The notes beneath the pieces are model-generated. The model ran no database searches. It was not told the DNA's origin and saw only the letters and a list, made by a program, of their open reading frames with translations. The position numbers and the translations under genes were made by a program. A stretch of 64,000 nt of DNA from Alopecurus myosuroides (taxonomy: Eukaryota > Streptophyta > Magnoliopsida > Poales > Poaceae). This document shows, piece after piece, positions 45,599 to 58,377 of this stretch. Numbering within the stretch: position 1 is the first letter of the stretch; each line of letters begins with the position of its first letter. Location of the stretch: positions 86,315,927 to 86,379,926 of the forward strand of contig CM054058.1 in NCBI GenBank assembly GCA_028641055.1. Reading direction: 5' to 3'.

Positions 45599-46306
45599 TG
45601 AAACCCCGGCCAGGACGGCCTCCAGGCCGAACCCCATCCAGAGGCCACCAGCCCCCACCCTAGCCTCGGCCCGGGATACATTCCGGCTCAGGCCGACCGG
45701 CCATCCGAGCGACTCGGCCCGCACCGGGCCCCAGGCCGGCCTCCCAGGCCGGGGGCCCTGCCAACCCGCAAATGAAGGGGAAAACCCCCTTTTTGCCCCT
45801 TACCTACCTCTTGGCTATATAAGGACCCCCTCAGGATGGATCTAGGTTTTAGAGATGAATTTAGACATTTGACCTTCGCTCTTGTACCCCTTTTATGAGG
45901 CTACTGCTATGGTTTGTACCTAGGAATGTATGAAGGTTACTGATATGATGTGTATCTAGGATCGTATCAAAATTCATCGAGTTTCCTATCCTTTCCCCAT
46001 GGGATTCAGTTAGGTACTTTCCAATCTTCCTCAACTAACCCTTTTGGTTCTATTGGCGTGGTGGACCGACCAAAGGTATGAAGCGGTTTCCGAAAAGGTG
46101 AGTTCGGTTGGATCGATCGTCCCGTACATTGTGGCTTAGTTGACAGGATATTTTGTTTATTCAGTTCTTGCTAGTTATCTTCCCTATGTTTTCCCCATGA
46201 TTCCCCTCGTTCCCCCTCTCATGTTTTTCGTGGTCTTCATTTGTTCTTTGTGCTCTTTGTTCAATTCTTGAAGATCAGGCCACCCAAGAGGTTAACCCCT
46301 CCATCA
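45599..46306 (+). repeat. Probable LTR of Gypsy element Z
   Basis: Lies between pol end and a primer-site-like sequence; proposed limits TGAAACCCCG to CCTCCATCA. TATA box ctatataa at 45815-45822 in a setting usual for an LTR promoter, after a GC-rich stretch. No second copy is in the window, so the ends are inferred from the flanking signals only. Confidence 0.5.
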
Positions 46307-46308
46307 TC

Positions 46309-46321
46309 TGGTATCATCATC
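46309..46321 (+). other. Degenerate tRNA-iMet primer site of element Z
   Basis: tggtatcatcatc compared with the standard tggtatcagagcc: the first eight bases match. Its place just after the proposed LTR end supports the reading. Confidence 0.5.
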
Positions 46322-47481
46322 TAGATTTACACGAATTCGACCTCCAAAATCCACCTTTCCACCAAAAGATTTCTTCCTCAAACGGTAAATTTGAAAATTT
46401 CACAAAAAATAGCCGCAAAAGCAATATTGACCGATATGTTGATTTGTTGAGTTTTTTGTAGATTTGATCTGTGGATTTGTTACCTAAGACCATTCCCCGC
46501 CTTTCTATTCAGACATTTTTCTCTAATTTGTCCAAAAAAAATCTTGGATCCCTAAGGAATTTCGAATTTGAACGAAAATCTTAGAAAATTCTTGCTCTTC
46601 GATTCCTGGACAGATTTTCAAACGTGTTTTTTTTTGTCGTTGTTGGTCCGATTTGAGTGATTCAAGTTTCCACGCGAAGCCCACAAAATCATCTATGCAA
46701 CTACATCAAAGAATTGACACGACATTGACAACTTCCGCCCGCATGTCCGTGATATTCCATCGAAGAGGTATAACATGCTTCCTCTTGAACTAACCCATCT
46801 TTTGTGTACCTTGCCCATTCGGACTAGCTCTTTTATATTTCTTGGCATTGCACTAGTGGCACCGATAGTGCGTATTTTTGACTTGTGAGAGCGTAGTTCT
46901 ATTATGCTTGGTATTTGTATCTCCATATAGAAAAAGGTGAGAATAAAAAGATGGATGCCAAGTGTTATCCCTTGTAGGAACGTGTAGCTTCACGTTGCAA
47001 AAGATAAGACAGTAACTGGTTTCCACGGTGCAAATCTTGTTGCCTATTAAAGTTTGCAATTTGAGCTAGCGTCCTCCATGTGTTGGTGTGGCATTGAGCT
47101 TAGTCTTTGTTAGGAACATTTTGTCTCTGCTCGTCTATTGGCCACACTATGCCCATTTATCACTTGTGTGTGTGTGTTCAATTTTGTTTCCCTCCACTAG
47201 GATTTTCTTTTGCTAACATTTCATTTTGGTTCTTTTCTATGTTTTACAACAAACTTTTCTTCGGATTTATTGATTTCTCCTAGCCACTTTCCTCACTTAT
47301 TTTCCTTCCACAAAAAGTGTTTGTGTTGTCGTTTACGGTTTTCTTTCGATACGACCAAAAAATACCGCCCTTTTAGAATACCGCCCTACACCTAGGCTCT
47401 TCCACTAGCCTCAATACGACCAAAAATGTAACATTGGGTAAGTGAGACATCTATATCTCATATCACACTTCTGTGTTTTTG
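46322..47481 (+). other. Leader of Gypsy element Z
   Basis: About 1.2 kb of non-coding sequence before the gag start. It resembles the long 5' leaders of grass Gypsy elements (pieces such as cgcgaagcccacaa and gaattgacacgacattgaca). No gene seen. Confidence 0.5.
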
Positions 47482-47534
47482 AGATGGCTAGGGAAGGAGT
47501 GTTCACAAGTCCGACCTCGGAAGAAGAAGGGAAC
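47482..47534 (+). pseudogene. Gypsy element Z gag, first codons
   Basis: atggctagggaaggagtg opens a frame (MAREGVFTSPTSEEEGN) that runs into the LARD-like insertion at 47535. The frame resumes after the insertion at 58378. ggaac at 47530-47534 is the left target duplication. Confidence 0.68.
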
Positions 47535-50500
47535 TGTAACATCCCCAATTTTGCTAATTAGGGTGTGTGGTGTGTGTTCATATCATGCGTGCATGAAACC
47601 AAAAATTTAAGTAATGTTTGAAGCTAATTTAAATTGTGAATTTCAAATGGTTTGACAAAATTCCTACCAGTAGGACCTATTTTGGTTTCCAAAATCTTCT
47701 ACTGGAAAATAATTCATTTTCACCAAAGAAAAACATGGCAAGGTTGGAAATTCCACAAGCTTTCCAAAATTTATTTTTGCCAAATTTTCTGTTTGCAAAA
47801 AGGTCCCCAAAACTTCTGTTTCTGTTCTGTTCTCAAATAGAAAGGACCTCGTTGCTAATTCCAGAACTGCGGGGGTATTCGCAAGATTCCCCTTGTCTTC
47901 TACCTCCTGCCAGTAGGAGCAGCTCGGTGGCCGTCGGCGCCATGTGCTGTTACCACCTTTCCCCTCTGCGCGGGTGACTCCACCAGGAGAGCTCCGTGCC
48001 CTCTTTTCCCTCCTCCTTCTCGCTGCACTGCCCTCCCTCTCGCTCTCTGTAACCGGCCGAACACAAACCCTAGCCCTCACCTTGACACACGCCGGCGAGC
48101 GCCGCCGTTCTAGCCGCTCCCGTGCTCCGAAGAGCAGCCTATCCTCACCTTCGTCGCATCCTTTTCCTCCCCGCGGAGTTAATCGAGCGGATCTGGCCGG
48201 AGTCGGCCGCGCCATCCTCATCTTCCCCACGGCCGGCGGGAGATGCGGCCATCGATTCGCCGCCGTCCGGCCGCCACTGCCTACCCCGACCCCTCCACTA
48301 GACTCCCCTCTCTGTGGTGAGCTTCCCCATGACCTTGCCTTGGTCTCCCGTGCACCGTAGCCCCTCGTCGCCGTTCACCATGTCCGGCCGCCGCGGTTCC
48401 TCGCCGTCGGCGAAGTTCCGGCGACCTTTTGGTCGTTTCGCCACCACCCCTAGTTCCCTCTCGATCTCCTCCACGCCGTGGTATAGTTTGTTTCTTCAAT
48501 TATACACGAATCTGTTCGAATTTGAGTGGAGCTGTGAAGAACAGAGCACTGTGATGTCACAGTGACATCAAAGTGATGTCATATTCCTGTTTTTGCTATT
48601 TACAGAAAATGAATAAATTTGTATAGTTAATATCTTCCAAAATGTTACTCAGAAAAATAAAGTAAAAAATATGGTAATGTTCATAAAATGTAAGCTACCC
48701 AAAAATGTCACTTTGATACATGTTTGAAACACTTCTTTTTTGGACATTATTTAATATTGTTTAATTCTTTTAAAAATAGAAAAATAAGTTTTTATTCACT
48801 AAAATTAGAAAATTAAAAGTTATATATTAAATTGCTCAAAATGATGTTTGGAATCTAGTTATGGTGTTTTCAAACCCATTTGAGCTTTTAAAACGGTACT
48901 CACTTTCATAACCGTCTGAAACCCCCTCCGGGGTCTATTTCGGGCTAATTTCAGTAAAACTGCATAACTAACATACGAACCCTGGAAACCCATTGAACTT
49001 GTCTAGTGATTTATTTAAGTGCATTAATTTGCTCATGCATACATGTTGCGCATTGCATCGATGCCATGTGTTGATTGTTCTTCTTTGTTTCAGTGTTGTT
49101 TTCCCCTCGGTAGAATGCGACTCCGAAGTGAAGGCCGACAACTCCATGACGAATACTTGATCTTAACCGACAAGTCAAGCACTTATTTCAGAAGATTCTT
49201 ATCTGGTTTTCTTATAACCAAGGCAAGCATAACCTCTTATCTGCTCATATATGTTTTCCAACAACATTTGATTCTCGTAATTTGCATTTGATTCTAAAGT
49301 ATTTGATGCTACTAGATATAGTTCACATATATGCTGCATTGCCTCAATATCCTGATCCACTGCTCCTAGCCGCCATAGATTTGCTTGTGCGCATCGCCAG
49401 AGCCTCATATCTGCTACCGCTTAGTTTCATATGTTTGTTACCTCTGCTCCATCCGGTTGATGAATCAGAGCTGCGATAACCTAGTATGATATCATGACGT
49501 GGTAAGATGAGCATTGTGTGGTTAACTTGACTAAGGCTTGGACGGGAGGCCACTTGGGAAGTGGTTGTTTGTCCTGTACTTGCCAACCCTAGGAGTAAGT
49601 TCTTGCCGTGGAAACCAAGACTGAGCGTGCAACCACACGCGGGGCCTAAAAGACCGCGCTTGACTAACTAACTTGTTTGGTTCTATCCGTGAGTCACGTA
49701 GTTTGTGATTTACATCTGAGTGTGAGTCAAAAACCTTTTGGAGGTGTTTCGGGCCTGACCGGGACAAGTGATGGACGTACACGGATCTTGATCCCGACTC
49801 ACAGAACAGGTGCCGTCAGGAGGTGGCCACCTCCCTGTTGACGGGGTGGCCCTGTTTGGGTTGACTCATGGATAGGGCTCGAAGAGGTAAAGGTCGTGGC
49901 CAACCACACTCTGTCGGCACATCGTCGGAATTGTGCCAATATCTTGGCATTAAGAGTCAGATGGTACGTGTGGGTAAAGTGTACCATCCTGCAGGGATAA
50001 ATCTTTCGGAAAGCCGTGTCCACGGTTATGGACGACTTGGTGAAAGTCACGGGGTCATATATAACTTGAAAGTGGCGTAAAAGATGTTGGCAATGTTTGA
50101 AGGGTGCCTCCTCGGAGATGCCGGGAGGGGTGATCCTTGTAGCATGTTAGTTTATGGGAAATGATGTTGGTGGATTCAAAAGATGATGATATCAGTAGTT
50201 GAGTTTCTCATATGTTTTAAAAATGCTCCATGAGACGTGCTATTCCTCCTCGATTTGGAAAACAAAGATTGCTTTACGCAAAACAGCCTTCATAAAACCT
50301 TTCTGAAGATAGCAGATATATAATAGGTTAACTAAGTCTTGTTGAGTACCTCCCGTGCTCAGGTTTGCTTAATTTTGGTTCAGGTGGTGTTTGTCACTCC
50401 GGTGGTGTTTCAACGTGGACATCGACGAGTAGTTTGGGGTTCCCAGGTAGCAGCCTGGAATCTATGGGCTGGGACGTCGCCTTATGTTGCGGCCTCTTAG

Positions 50501-51064
50501 GACTTTTTGGTTCTTGTTGGTTAGCAACATAATTTGCCTTCCGTTGTCTGATGTAATGTTGGGTCGTGTGACCTCTGCTTGTAAGCTATACTCTAGTAAC
50601 ACCTGTTTAATACCACTTTCATGTCTAGAGTGCTGCTTTGATCGATTGTTGGTCTCGAGCCCGTTGTTATACAGTTTTGGCTATGCCTAGATAGTTGTCG
50701 CAGTCGAGGGGTTGTGGAGCCGATGATCCATGTCCGAGCCCGCCTGCCGAAGATATTCGGCCTGGGGCGAGGTAACCCCAGTAACCCTCGATTGTTGTTG
50801 CACTTTCTGGACACATAGCAGCTCTGTATAACTTTGGTCCCGTTCCTTCAGTTTCATCCGACTCGTGGACGCTTGGGTATACATATCTGGTTATGACTAG
50901 CATGGACACAAGGAGTAGTAGACCGGGAATCCGGACTGCGTGCCGATGAATCCGGTCTGCCTGCCGTTGTTTGTTGCGGCCGGGGCTGGTAACCCTGAAG
51001 CCCTTGTGAGTCCATTGCTAGGAGCACATGACAGTTTGTATATCTCTGGGTCCAGGGTGCGACA
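47535..51064 (+). repeat. 5' LTR of the LARD-like element
   Basis: Starts TGTAACATCCCCAATT and ends GGGTGCGACA. Alternating tgatgtca/tgacatca units lie at 48550-48583. Near the end, gccgaagatattcggc (50746-50761) and ctggggcgaggtaaccccag (50762-50781) form adjacent hairpins that are also present in the other LTR. A 138-codon open frame (47944-48360) is conserved in both LTRs but lies in repeated non-coding context. Confidence 0.93.
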
Positions 51065-51069
51065 AGTCA

Positions 51070-51082
51070 TGGTATCAGAGCA
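51070..51082 (+). other. Primer binding site (tRNA-iMet) of the LARD-like element
   Basis: tggtatcagagca, five bases after the LTR end; the first twelve bases match the standard site. Confidence 0.93.
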
Positions 51083-54000
51083 GGACTGCCTGTAGGAAAA
51101 CTTTACTGCTTGGTCGATGTCGAGTCTAGAGTTTATGAAAACTATTTTGAAACTCAATTGGATTGTGAAAAACCTTCTTAGGATTCTTTTTACTCCATAT
51201 CTAGTATTGCTCTAAGTTTGGCTCTCCTTACCTGTTTTGATTTGAAAAGGTTTTGCTACCTCTTCTAGTCATTTAAAACCTAGGTGCCTTCTTCGGCAAG
51301 GACGTCTTTTACCCAAGTTGACCTAGTGTTAAGTTCTAGAGTCGTGTGTGTACCATGTTCTGTTATCTCTCGTTTCAAATGGAAGATTTCCTTTCCGTAA
51401 TAATCTCTCAGAGTTGTGTGGATTCAACATTTCTACATGTTTCCAAGTTCTAAATCCGAACCTCGAGATCTGCTTGCCATCTCGAATATATCCGTTATCC
51501 TCTGCTCAAGTTCTTCCAGAGCTATCGTTGTTTTTGGAAAGATACTTCGTGATTGCTATTCGTAGTGTCCTTCAAGGCACTAAGATAGTAGTTAATCCTT
51601 TTGAATGTTTTCAACCTCGGACTTGAACCGAAGGTCCCGGAATGTGCTGAATTGTGGTGAGTTGAGTCATGTGGTTTCTTAACCATGTAATGCTCACGCT
51701 ATCAGTACAGGATGCTGACCTTTAACCCAAATTCTGTTTTTTTGGATCCTGAGAAATCTGTTCTACCTCAGGATGGCTAGGTAATCTCAACTCCAATAGC
51801 CATATGTTTCCTCTTGGAATCAGAAGGATCGCAAAAAGAGTGATCATCATGAGTTCCACATCTTTCTTCTTGATTCAACTATATTTCTCTTCTTGGCATG
51901 GGTTCTACAAATGAGTATTACCCTGTGCAATCAACGTGATCTTAGGAATTCTCCTGAGCATGTTTCCACCTCCCAGTTGCTCTCAATCTCCATCCGTTGA
52001 TTCGGACACCAAGTTGCATATGTGTGTTGGATACTCCAATGCATTTGCTCTTGTTTTCCGTCAGAACCTTCCACCTTAGAATGTTAGGAGAAACAAACTC
52101 GAGTACCTCGTTCATCTCCAGGACCAGGTCAAAGTTTTGTAATCCGCGGATTGAAGAAGTTTTATTAGCTTTTGTTCCGTTCTACCTTCGAGTATCACAA
52201 TCTTATATATCAAGAGGTTGTGTTGTGTTTCATGGCCTTATCGATGAAGTGATGCTCCTACACATTTTCACTCCCCCTTCCTCCAAGCTTGAATGCTAAA
52301 GAATGTTGGGTGTGCATTGATATGTGTATCAGTTATTCTTAGAAATTCTTATTGCTTTGAAAAATCTAAGAAAACATCTGTATCCTTCTTAGCACTATTG
52401 GTCACCCGGTCTCTATATAAAGTTGATCGTGTTACCAAATCCGCTCATTTTTATGCACCTTCTTATTCAGAGAGTTAGTCCATGCCACAGCTCTCCAGGC
52501 CATATCGGTTGCTTTGAAAAGCAAGATCCCTTCAAACTCCGAGACATACCGGTGGGTTGTGATATTCTGGCTGTCTTTCTAGAAGTATCACCAGGTTGTT
52601 ACCTGACCGTAATATCTAAACAAAGGTTAATTTGAATTACTCTTTTCTCCAAGGAACCCTGCTGGATATCCTGGACTAGTTGGTTGAGCTTAACCACTAA
52701 CTTGGAGAGTTGAAAGGCAAAAGCTCCTCCCAACTTGATCCTTTGATAAGGGATGTCTAGTGTCCTTTGTGTTGAAGTAGGATAGTATCTCCCTCATGGA
52801 TATGCTACAATCCTACCTTGATTTGATTCGGTCTATCGTCAAATCAAGCTCAGATTCAAGGACTATCTTGATGGTGATTCCACTCATGGTGTTTTGCCCG
52901 AGTACACCTTCATGTTCTTTAGTATGACCAATATTCAGCCTTGTTCATATATCATATGGGTCCCTCTTCTTGGAGTATTTTGATAAGGGTGTTGTTGAAC
53001 CCAACGATGACATTCCTATTTTCTCCAAGTTGCAAGAGGTCCGTGTTGAACAACTGGCACTAATGTTGGAAACTTTCGAGAACCATCTTTGTGTCATCAC
53101 GAAGTTGTGTTCTAGATGTTCGAAGCAACTTACTCCGGTTCATGTGCTTATGGTGAAAGTTGTCGCCGTGGATTCGAGTAAAGTTTTCTTGTTCCCTCGG
53201 GAATAATCCCAAGTCGGTCATGCATGTGTGGACTATTCTTGAGATGTTAGGTTGTTACCTCCATTCCTTGAAGAAGTTTGCATCCACACTAAGCCACTGA
53301 ATGATCGTTTGTGAAAGAGAAGAACTTTAAGAAATTCGTTATCTTGGTACCGTTTTTCCCAACAAGGACTCTGATGTGTTTCATTGCAAGTAGTCCATGT
53401 AGGTGCAACCGTCTTTAGTAAGTTGCTAATACATGAGTCATGCAATCTCGCTCATCTTTTCGAGCTTGACATCGTAGTCCATATCTTGAAAATCTAGCAG
53501 ATGTATCTCTCTGGTAACCGGAGCAACCTCCCTGCTCAAACCTGCTTAGTCTGAATTATCAACCCACTAACCGGAGCTGAATTTCAAGCAGCAACGATGG
53601 TTGGTGTTTCCTCAAGGGTATTGAATTAGGTCTGTTTAGAATCCGGCATGGTTGATGTTGTGGTTGACACAATTAGCCGGAAGGCCTAACTTTGTAACCC
53701 TTTGAATCCGTAAGAACAACCACTCTCCGTGAGAATTCTTGTGTGGCTCGTTCTCAACAAGTTCTCCTCACTGTTCTTCCAAACAAAAGTTCGACACTCA
53801 CTTGTTTACCTATAGAAGGTTTGCATAAGCCTGATATTGGTATCCAGAACATCCAGGGGAACCTGGAAGTTGATTCTTGCAATGTCTCTTGGTCAATCCT
53901 CTAAATGTTTGTTCCGGTGGAATCAAGTTCATCATGAGACCATCTCTTGGTGTTTCGTAACCGCCGTTGATCAGTTCCCTTTTTAAAGTAGTTTACACTT

Positions 54001-54832
54001 GAAGTTCTGTTCATCTCACACATTGTGTTAATTTGTCAGACACTCCAGTCGTGGGATCTTGACCATGTGGTAAACGTATTGCTACTTCAAGTTCACCATA
54101 GGAAAGAGATTCCCTATTCCTTCTGGTGTTTCAATCCTCGTTGGTTATTCGTCCTTATGGTGTGACCAAGGATTCTTCCTTTGTTACGGTGTTCCAAATT
54201 ATTTTGGTTACTCCTCTTTTGCCGTGAAGTAACATCCCGATCTTTGACAAAGTTTTCGACAAACTTTAACGGAATGAAAGTTCCTTCATCTTCCGTGTCC
54301 ACTCCGAAGAGTGAACATGATCCTGTATCAACTTTTCTCCGATGCATGATTCCAGTGTTTCCTCGTGTTTTGTTTTTCTCGTCTACGGATATTACTTTGT
54401 GGTATCCAAGCCCAAACTTTCCATCTTGGTTTTCTGTTTGAAGAAACCTCGATGTCATAAGTTGTTCAACCTTTCTTTCCCAAAAGGATTTAAAGTCTTC
54501 TGCAGAGCTCATATTCTAAATCCTTTCAAGACCAGTCGTCCGCAAACTTGAAACCATCTTCTACTCTCTCCGTTATCTTGATGTGTTTCATTCCTGTTAA
54601 CTCAAACGTTCTTTATGAACATTCCTGTCATGAGTTAGCAATGAGATACTGGATCTTCGTAAAGATCAATTCCTTAGAGATTTCCCTCTTACCTATGGTG
54701 TAGCCGCTGGATATCTTCGCAAGTGCTACGGATCAACCTCTTCAAGAAAAGAATTGTAAGGTTCAAGAAGATCGTTCAAAACCGGTGTTCCTTCTTTCTT
54801 CTCCTTCGGGAATCTCGGGACGAGATTCTCGT
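51083..54832 (+). pseudogene. Decayed chromovirus gag-pol core of the LARD-like element
   Basis: No frame exceeds about 130 codons. Recognisable traces: a knuckle-like VLNCGELSHVVS near 51640; an integrase-like KVDRVTKSAHFYAP near 52425-52465; and a reverse transcriptase stretch about 52810-53206. The RT stretch includes DSVYRQIKLRFKDYLDG and, in place of the IDD box, PNDDIPIFSK, followed by VAVDSSKV. The integrase-like trace precedes the reverse transcriptase, against the normal Gypsy order, which suggests rearrangement. None of this can be functional. Confidence 0.7.
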
Positions 54833-54846
54833 AAGGGGGGTAGATT
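54833..54846 (+). other. Polypurine tract of the LARD-like element
   Basis: aaggggggtagatt immediately before the 3' LTR; the run of six G with flanking purines fits a plus-strand primer. Confidence 0.85.
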
Positions 54847-57800
54847 TGTAACATCCCCAATTTTGCTAATTAGGGTGTGTGGTGTGTGTTCATATCATAC
54901 ATGCATGAAACCAAAAATTTGAGTAATGTTTGAAGCTAATTTAAATTGTGAATTTCAAATGGTTTGACAAAATTCCCACCAGTAGTACTTATTTGGGTTT
55001 CCAAAATCTTCTATTGGAAAATAATTCATTTTCACCAAAGAAAAACATGGCAAGGTTGGAAATTCCACAAGCTTTCCAAATATTAGTTTTGCCAAATTTT
55101 CTGTTTGCAAAAAGGTCCCCTAAAACTTCTTTTTCTGTTCTGTTCTCAAATAGAAAGGACCTCGTTGCTAATTCCAGAATTGCAGGGGGTATTCGCAAGA
55201 TTCCCCTTGTCTTCTACCTCTGCCAGTAGGAGCAGCTCCGTGGCCGTCGGCGCCACGTGCTTCTACCACCTTTCCCCTCTGCGCGGGTGACTCCACCAGG
55301 AGAGCTTCGTGCCCTCTTTTCCCTCCTCCTGCTCGCTGCACTGCCCTCCCTCTCGCTCTCTGTAACCGGCCGAACACAAACCCTAGCCCTCACCTTGACA
55401 CACGCCGGCGAGCGCCACCGTTCTAGCCGCTCCCGTGCTCTGAAGAGCAGCCTATCCTCACCTTCGTCGCCTCCTTTTCCTCCCCGCGGAGTTAATCGAG
55501 CGGATCTGGCCGGAGTCGGCCGCGCCATCCTCATCTTCCCCACGGCCGGCGGGAGATGCGGCCATCGATTCGCCGCCGTCCGGCCGCCACTGCCTACCCC
55601 GACCCCTCCACTAGCCTCCCCTCTCTGTGGTGAGCTTCCCCATGCCCTTTCCTTGGCCTCCCGTGCACCGTAGCCCCTCGTCGCCGTTCACCATGTCCGG
55701 CCGCCGCGGTTCCTCGCCGCCGGCGAAGTTCCGGCGACCTTTTGGTCGTTTCGCCACCACCCCTAGTTCCCTCTCGATCTCCTCCACGCCGTGGTATAGT
55801 TTGTTTCTTCAATTATACACGAATCCATTCGAATTTGAGTGGAGCTGTGAAGAACCGAGCACTGTGATGTCACAGTGACATCACAGTGATGTCATATTCC
55901 TGTTTTTGCTATTTACAGAAAATGAATAAATTTGTATAGTTAATATCTTCCAAAATGTTACTCGGAAAAATAAAGTAAAAATATGGTAATGTTCATAAAA
56001 ATCTAAGCTATCCAAAAATGTCACTTTCAAACATGCTTGAAACACTTCTTTTTTGGACATTATTTAATATTGTTTATTTCGTTTAAAAATAGAAAAATAA
56101 GTTTTTATTCACTAAAATTAGAAAATTAAAAGTTATATATTAAATTGCTCAAAATGATGTTTGGAATCTAGTTATGGTGTTTTAAAACCCATTTGAGCTT
56201 TTAAAACGGTACTCACTTTCATAACCGTCCGAAACCCCCTCCGGGGTCTATTTCGGGCTAATTTCAGTAAAACTGCATAACTAACATACGAAACCTAGAA
56301 ACCCATTGAACTTGTCTAGGGATTTATTTAAGTGCATTAATTTGCTCATGCATACATGTTGCGCATTGCATCGATGCCATGTGTAGATTGTTCTTATTTG
56401 TTTCGATGTTGTTTCCCCCTCGGTAGAATGCGACTCCGAAGTGAAGGCCGACAACTCCATGACGAATACTTGATCTTAACCGACAAGTCAAGGACTTACT
56501 TCAGAAGATTCTTATCTGGTTTTATCATAACGAAGGCAAGCATAACCTCTTATCTGCTCATATATGTTTTCCAACAACATTTGATTCTCGTAATTTGCAT
56601 TCGATTCTAAAGTATTTGATGCTACTAGATATAGTTCACCTATATGCTGCATTGCCTCAATATCCTGATCCACTGCTCCTAGCCGCCATAGATTTGCTTG
56701 TGCGCATCGCCAGAGCCTCATATCTGCTACCGCTTAGTTTCATATGTTTGTTACCTCTGCTCCATCCGGTTGATGAATCAGAGCTGCGATAACCTAGTAT
56801 GATATTATGACGTGGTAAGATGAGCACTGTGTGGTTAACTTGACTAAGGCTTGGACGGGAGGCCACTTGGGAAGTGGTTGTTTGTCCTGTACTTGCCAAC
56901 CCTAGGAGTAAGGTCTCGCCGCGGAAACCAAGACTGAGTGTGCGACCACACGCGGGGCCTAACAGACCGCGCTCGACTAACTAACTTGTTTGGTTCTATC
57001 CGTGAGTCACGTAGTTTGGGATTTCCATCTGCGTGTGAGTCAAAAAAAATTTGGAGGGGTTTAGGGCGTGACCGGGACAAGTGATGGACGTACACGGATC
57101 TTGATCCCGACTCACAGAACAGGTGCCGTCAGGAGGTGGCCAACTCCCTGTTGACGGGGTGGCCCTGTTTGGGTTGACTCATGGATAGGGCTCGACAAGG
57201 TAAAGTTCGTGGCCAACCACACTATGCCGGCACATCGTCGGAATTGTGCCAATAGCTTGGCATTAAGAGTCGGATGGTACGTGTGGGTAAAGTGTACCAC
57301 CCTGCAGGGATAAATCTTTCGGAAAGCCGTGTCCACGGTTATGGACGACTTGGTGAAAGTCACGGGGTCATAGATAACTTGAAAGTGGCATAAAAGATGT
57401 TGACAATGTTTGAAGGGTGCCTCCCCGGAGATGACGGGAGGGGTGATCCTTGTAGCATGTGAGTTTATGGGAAATGATGTTGGTGGATCCAAAAGATGAT
57501 GATATCAGTAGTTGAGTTCCTCATCTGTTTTAAAAATACTCCATGAGACGTGCTATTCCTCCTCGATTTGGAAAACAAAGATTGCTTTACGCAAAACAGC
57601 CTTCATAAAACCTTTCTGAAGATAGCAGATATATAATAGGTTAACTAAGTCTTGTTGAGTACCTCCCGTACTCAGGTTTTCTTAATTTTGGTTCAGGTGG
57701 AGTTCGTCACTCCGGTGGTGTTTCAACGTGGACATCGACGAGTAGTTTGGGGTTCCCAGGTAGCAGCCTGGAATCTATGGACTGGGACGTCGCCTTATGT

Positions 57801-58377
57801 TGCGGCCTCTTAGGCCTTTTTGGTTCTTGTCGGTTAGCAACATAATTTGCCTTCCGTTGTCTGATGTAATGTTGGGTCGTGTGACCTCTGCTTGTAAGCT
57901 ATACTCTAGTAACACCTGTTTAATACCACTTTCATGTCTAGAGTGCTGCTTTGATCGATTGTTGGTCTTGAGCCCGTTGTTATACAGTTTTGGCTATGCC
58001 TGCATAGTTGTCGCAGTCGAGGGGTTGTGGAGCCGATGATCCATGTCCGAGCCCGCCTGCCGAAGATATTCGGCCTGGGGCGAGGTAACCCCAGTAACCC
58101 TCGATTGTTGTTTCACTTTCTGGACACATAGCAGCTCTGTATAACTTTGGTCCCGTTCCTTCAGTTTCATCCGACTCGTGGACGCTTGGGTATACATATC
58201 TGGTTATGACTAGCATGGACACAAGGAGTAGTAGACCGGGGATCCGGACTGCGTGCCGATGAATCCGGTCAGCCTGCCGTTGTTTGTTGCGGCCGGGGCT
58301 GGTAACCCTGAAGCCCTTGTGAGTCCATTGCTAGGAGCACATGACAGTTTGTATATCTCTGGGTCCGGGGTCCGACA
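54847..58377 (+). repeat. 3' LTR of the LARD-like element
   Basis: 3531 bp, begins TGTAACATCCCCAATT and ends GGTCCGACA. It shares the palindromic tgatgtca block (55863-55893) and the terminal hairpins of the 5' copy. Followed by ggaac at 58378-58382. Confidence 0.93.

Larger units (their letters stand above)
47535..58377 (+). mobile_element. LARD-like element with 3.5 kb LTRs and a non-coding core
   Basis: LTRs 47535-51064 (3530 bp) and 54847-58377 (3531 bp), target duplication GGAAC (47530-47534 and 58378-58382), iMet primer site and polypurine tract. The core is only 3.8 kb and has stops throughout. The proportions (long LTRs, short non-coding core) fit the large retrotransposon derivatives described from barley. 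The end of the core (GISRRDSRKGG-like, just before the LTR) recalls the pol terminus of Tekay/Del-type chromoviruses, the likely ancestor. In the first 400 bases the LTRs differ at about 14 positions, so it is older than element Y. Confidence 0.88.

Noticed and set aside
47944..48360. 138-codon plus-strand frame in the LARD LTR, kept at the same length at 55257-55673
   Set aside because: GC-rich leader-like sequence within an LTR. The open frame persists in both copies but shows low-complexity Ser/Arg/Pro/Leu composition and no domain, so I do not call a gene, though a short leader ORF is not excluded.
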